A stretch of DNA of 64,000 nucleotides from Neovahlkampfia damariscottae (taxonomy: Eukaryota > Heterolobosea > Selenaionea > Neovahlkampfiida > Neovahlkampfiidae), in the NCBI GenBank assembly GCA_016618085.1, contig JABLTG010000040.1, forward strand, positions 54,418 through 118,417, written 5' to 3'. The notes beneath the pieces are model-generated. The model was given only the letters and a program-made list of their open reading frames with translations, did not search any database and was not told where the DNA came from. Shown one piece after another: positions 63,244-64,000 of the stretch (the stretch's first letter is position 1; each line of letters begins with the position of its first letter). A program made the position numbers and the translations under genes.

Positions 63244-63316
63244 TCTTACCATAGTATAATGGCAGTGCAGTTGGCTGTAACCCAATTAGTGATGGTTCGA
63301 TTCCATCTGGTGAGAT
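63244..63316 (+). tRNA. tRNA-Tyr (anticodon GTA), intronless
   Basis: Acceptor TCTTACC/GGTGAGA pairs over 7 bp (one wobble), D arm with a 3-bp stem, anticodon stem GTTGG/CCAAT with loop CTGTAAC (anticodon GTA, 63277-63279), T arm GATGG/CCATC with a perfect GGTTCGATTCC B box. The short variable loop is eukaryote/archaeal-like, not bacterial. It lacks the anticodon-loop intron found in almost all nuclear tRNA-Tyr genes. Confidence 0.85.
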
Positions 63317-63347
63317 AACTAATTAATATAGTTTTAATTAAACAATA

Positions 63348-63989
63348 TTAATATTTAATTTTAATCATTTTGTATTTTTCTGGCACTTTTTCAATGTGAT
63401 ATTTTTGGTCATCATCTTCTAATACATCTACAATAATAAAATTATAGTTTTGGGTGTTATCAATTATGAATTTTTTAACATCTTTAATTGTCTTATCATT
63501 CATAAAATTATCTTGAATTGATTTAAATGTATTTTCTTTTGTTTGTTTAAAAGTAATAAAATATGTTGCACATTCCCTTATGGTTGTTGGTATTTTGTGG
63601 ATGTATTGAGTTGTAAATATTAATGTAAAATTTGGATGTCTATATGTTGATGTCAATCTGCTCATTATTTTACTTTGAAAATTTATTGAACCGATACAAT
63701 CGTCAAAAATGATAAATGCAGGTTCAGCTTTTTTATTTTTCTTTTGTTGTGCAATTTGAATATTGTAAAATTTAATCAATGTGTTTTCATTATATTTTGA
63801 ATGGACAAACTCATTGGGTAAAAAATCATATGCTCCAGTAAATTTGGTTGGGCAAAATACAAGTCCATATTTTACTTTCTTTTTCTTAAACATTTCATTT
63901 AACAAATATTTTATCAAATATGTTTTTCCACTCTTTGGAGGAGCACAAATTATTGATATGTAAGGGGTATCATTTATTAACTGTTCCAT
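63348..63989 (-). CDS. viral A32-type DNA-packaging ATPase
   Basis: 213 aa. Walker A CAPPKSGKTYL near residue 16, Walker B PAFIIFDDCIG near 95, and the arginine-finger/sensor region LTSTYRHPNFTLIFTTQYIH, with the FxxTQY sequence typical of A32-like ATPases of nucleocytoplasmic large DNA viruses, Polintons and related elements. These pack the genome into capsids. Short length fits Polinton-like, virophage or small-NCLDV versions. No intron, no CCAAT box; an AT-rich stretch precedes the ATG. The start is 11 bp from the window edge, so neighbouring viral genes probably lie to the right. Confidence 0.88.
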   Translation of the reverse strand: MEQLINDTPYISIICAPPKSGKTYLIKYLLNEMFKKKKVKYGLVFCPTKFTGAYDFLPNEFVHSKYNENTLIKFYNIQIAQQKKNKKAEPAFIIFDDCIGSINFQSKIMSRLTSTYRHPNFTLIFTTQYIHKIPTTIRECATYFITFKQTKENTFKSIQDNFMNDKTIKDVKKFIIDNTQNYNFIIVDVLEDDDQKYHIEKVPEKYKMIKIKY

Positions 63990-64000
63990 TTTAATATATT

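Noticed and set aside
1-64000. CRISPR arrays, insertion sequences, operons or Shine-Dalgarno sites
   Set aside because: No regularly spaced identical repeats with unique spacers, no transposase genes, and the genome is eukaryotic; the phased repeat at 19276 is too degenerate and its spacers are too short for CRISPR.

Overview
This is a 64 kb piece of a compact, AT-rich nuclear genome from a unicellular eukaryote, ending on the right in what looks like viral or virus-derived DNA. The eukaryotic nature is clear: RNA polymerase II largest subunit with a heptad CTD, RRN3, PRIM1, INTS6, Rab and Arf GTPases, eS25, 5S rRNA, and spliceosomal introns. A pyruvate dehydrogenase E1-alpha with a likely mitochondrial leader points to an aerobic mitochondrion. 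The code is standard. I cannot name the species; a free-living amoeboid or flagellate protist (Discoba- or Amoebozoa-like gene content) fits, but this is inference.

Gene architecture is very regular. I could place 56 introns from open-frame continuity and GT..AG borders. All are 26-50 nt, most 30-40, often starting GTAAAAAA and with a TAAC/CTAAC-like branch site. Nearly every start codon has a CCAAT box (either orientation, often ACCAATCA or TGATTGGT) within about 5-70 bp. Divergent gene pairs share one such box in gaps as short as 24 bp, and convergent genes end 6-60 bp apart.

Layout, left to right. 0-13 kb: MYND fragment, RRM protein, intronless RPB1, PDH E1-alpha, a divergent pair of secreted/membrane coiled-coil proteins, and a bacterial-type GAPDH with a long N-terminal extension. 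13-20 kb: an orphan gene, an Rpp14/Pop5-like protein, a Zn2Cys6 regulator, 5S rRNA, a nucleotidyltransferase, a mitochondrial-carrier-like protein, tRNA-Thr, and a gene-poor kilobase. 20-30 kb: CBS protein, orphan gene, RRN3, PRIM1, F-box protein, zinc-finger protein, secreted Cys-rich protein. 30-45 kb: Arf-like GTPases, LRR proteins, acyl-CoA-dehydrogenase-like protein, pseudokinase, RWD protein, serine-hydrolase-like protein, kelch protein, tail-anchored protein, importin-beta family protein, second tRNA-Thr, Rab32-like GTPase, EF-hand protein, eS25. 45-62.5 kb: CH/coiled-coil/LRR protein, CCCH-TatD fusion, HPS4/CCZ1-like protein, methyltransferase-like membrane protein, F-box/LRR protein, golgin-like coiled coil, SDR, INTS6, a mitochondrial-type membrane protein, and an orphan coiled-coil gene.

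From about 62.55 kb to the end the character changes. The CCAAT boxes, introns and long A/T runs stop, and there is a small membrane protein, an intronless tRNA-Tyr, a tRNA-like remnant and a viral A32-type DNA-packaging ATPase. The segment continues beyond the window.

Functional links: RPB1, INTS6, RRN3, 5S rRNA and the Rpp14-like protein belong to RNA synthesis and processing. The Rab32-like GTPase and the HPS4-like protein are a known enzyme/activator pair elsewhere, and lie 6 kb apart here. Many starts given below were moved to the first real ATG, and exon borders were read by eye.
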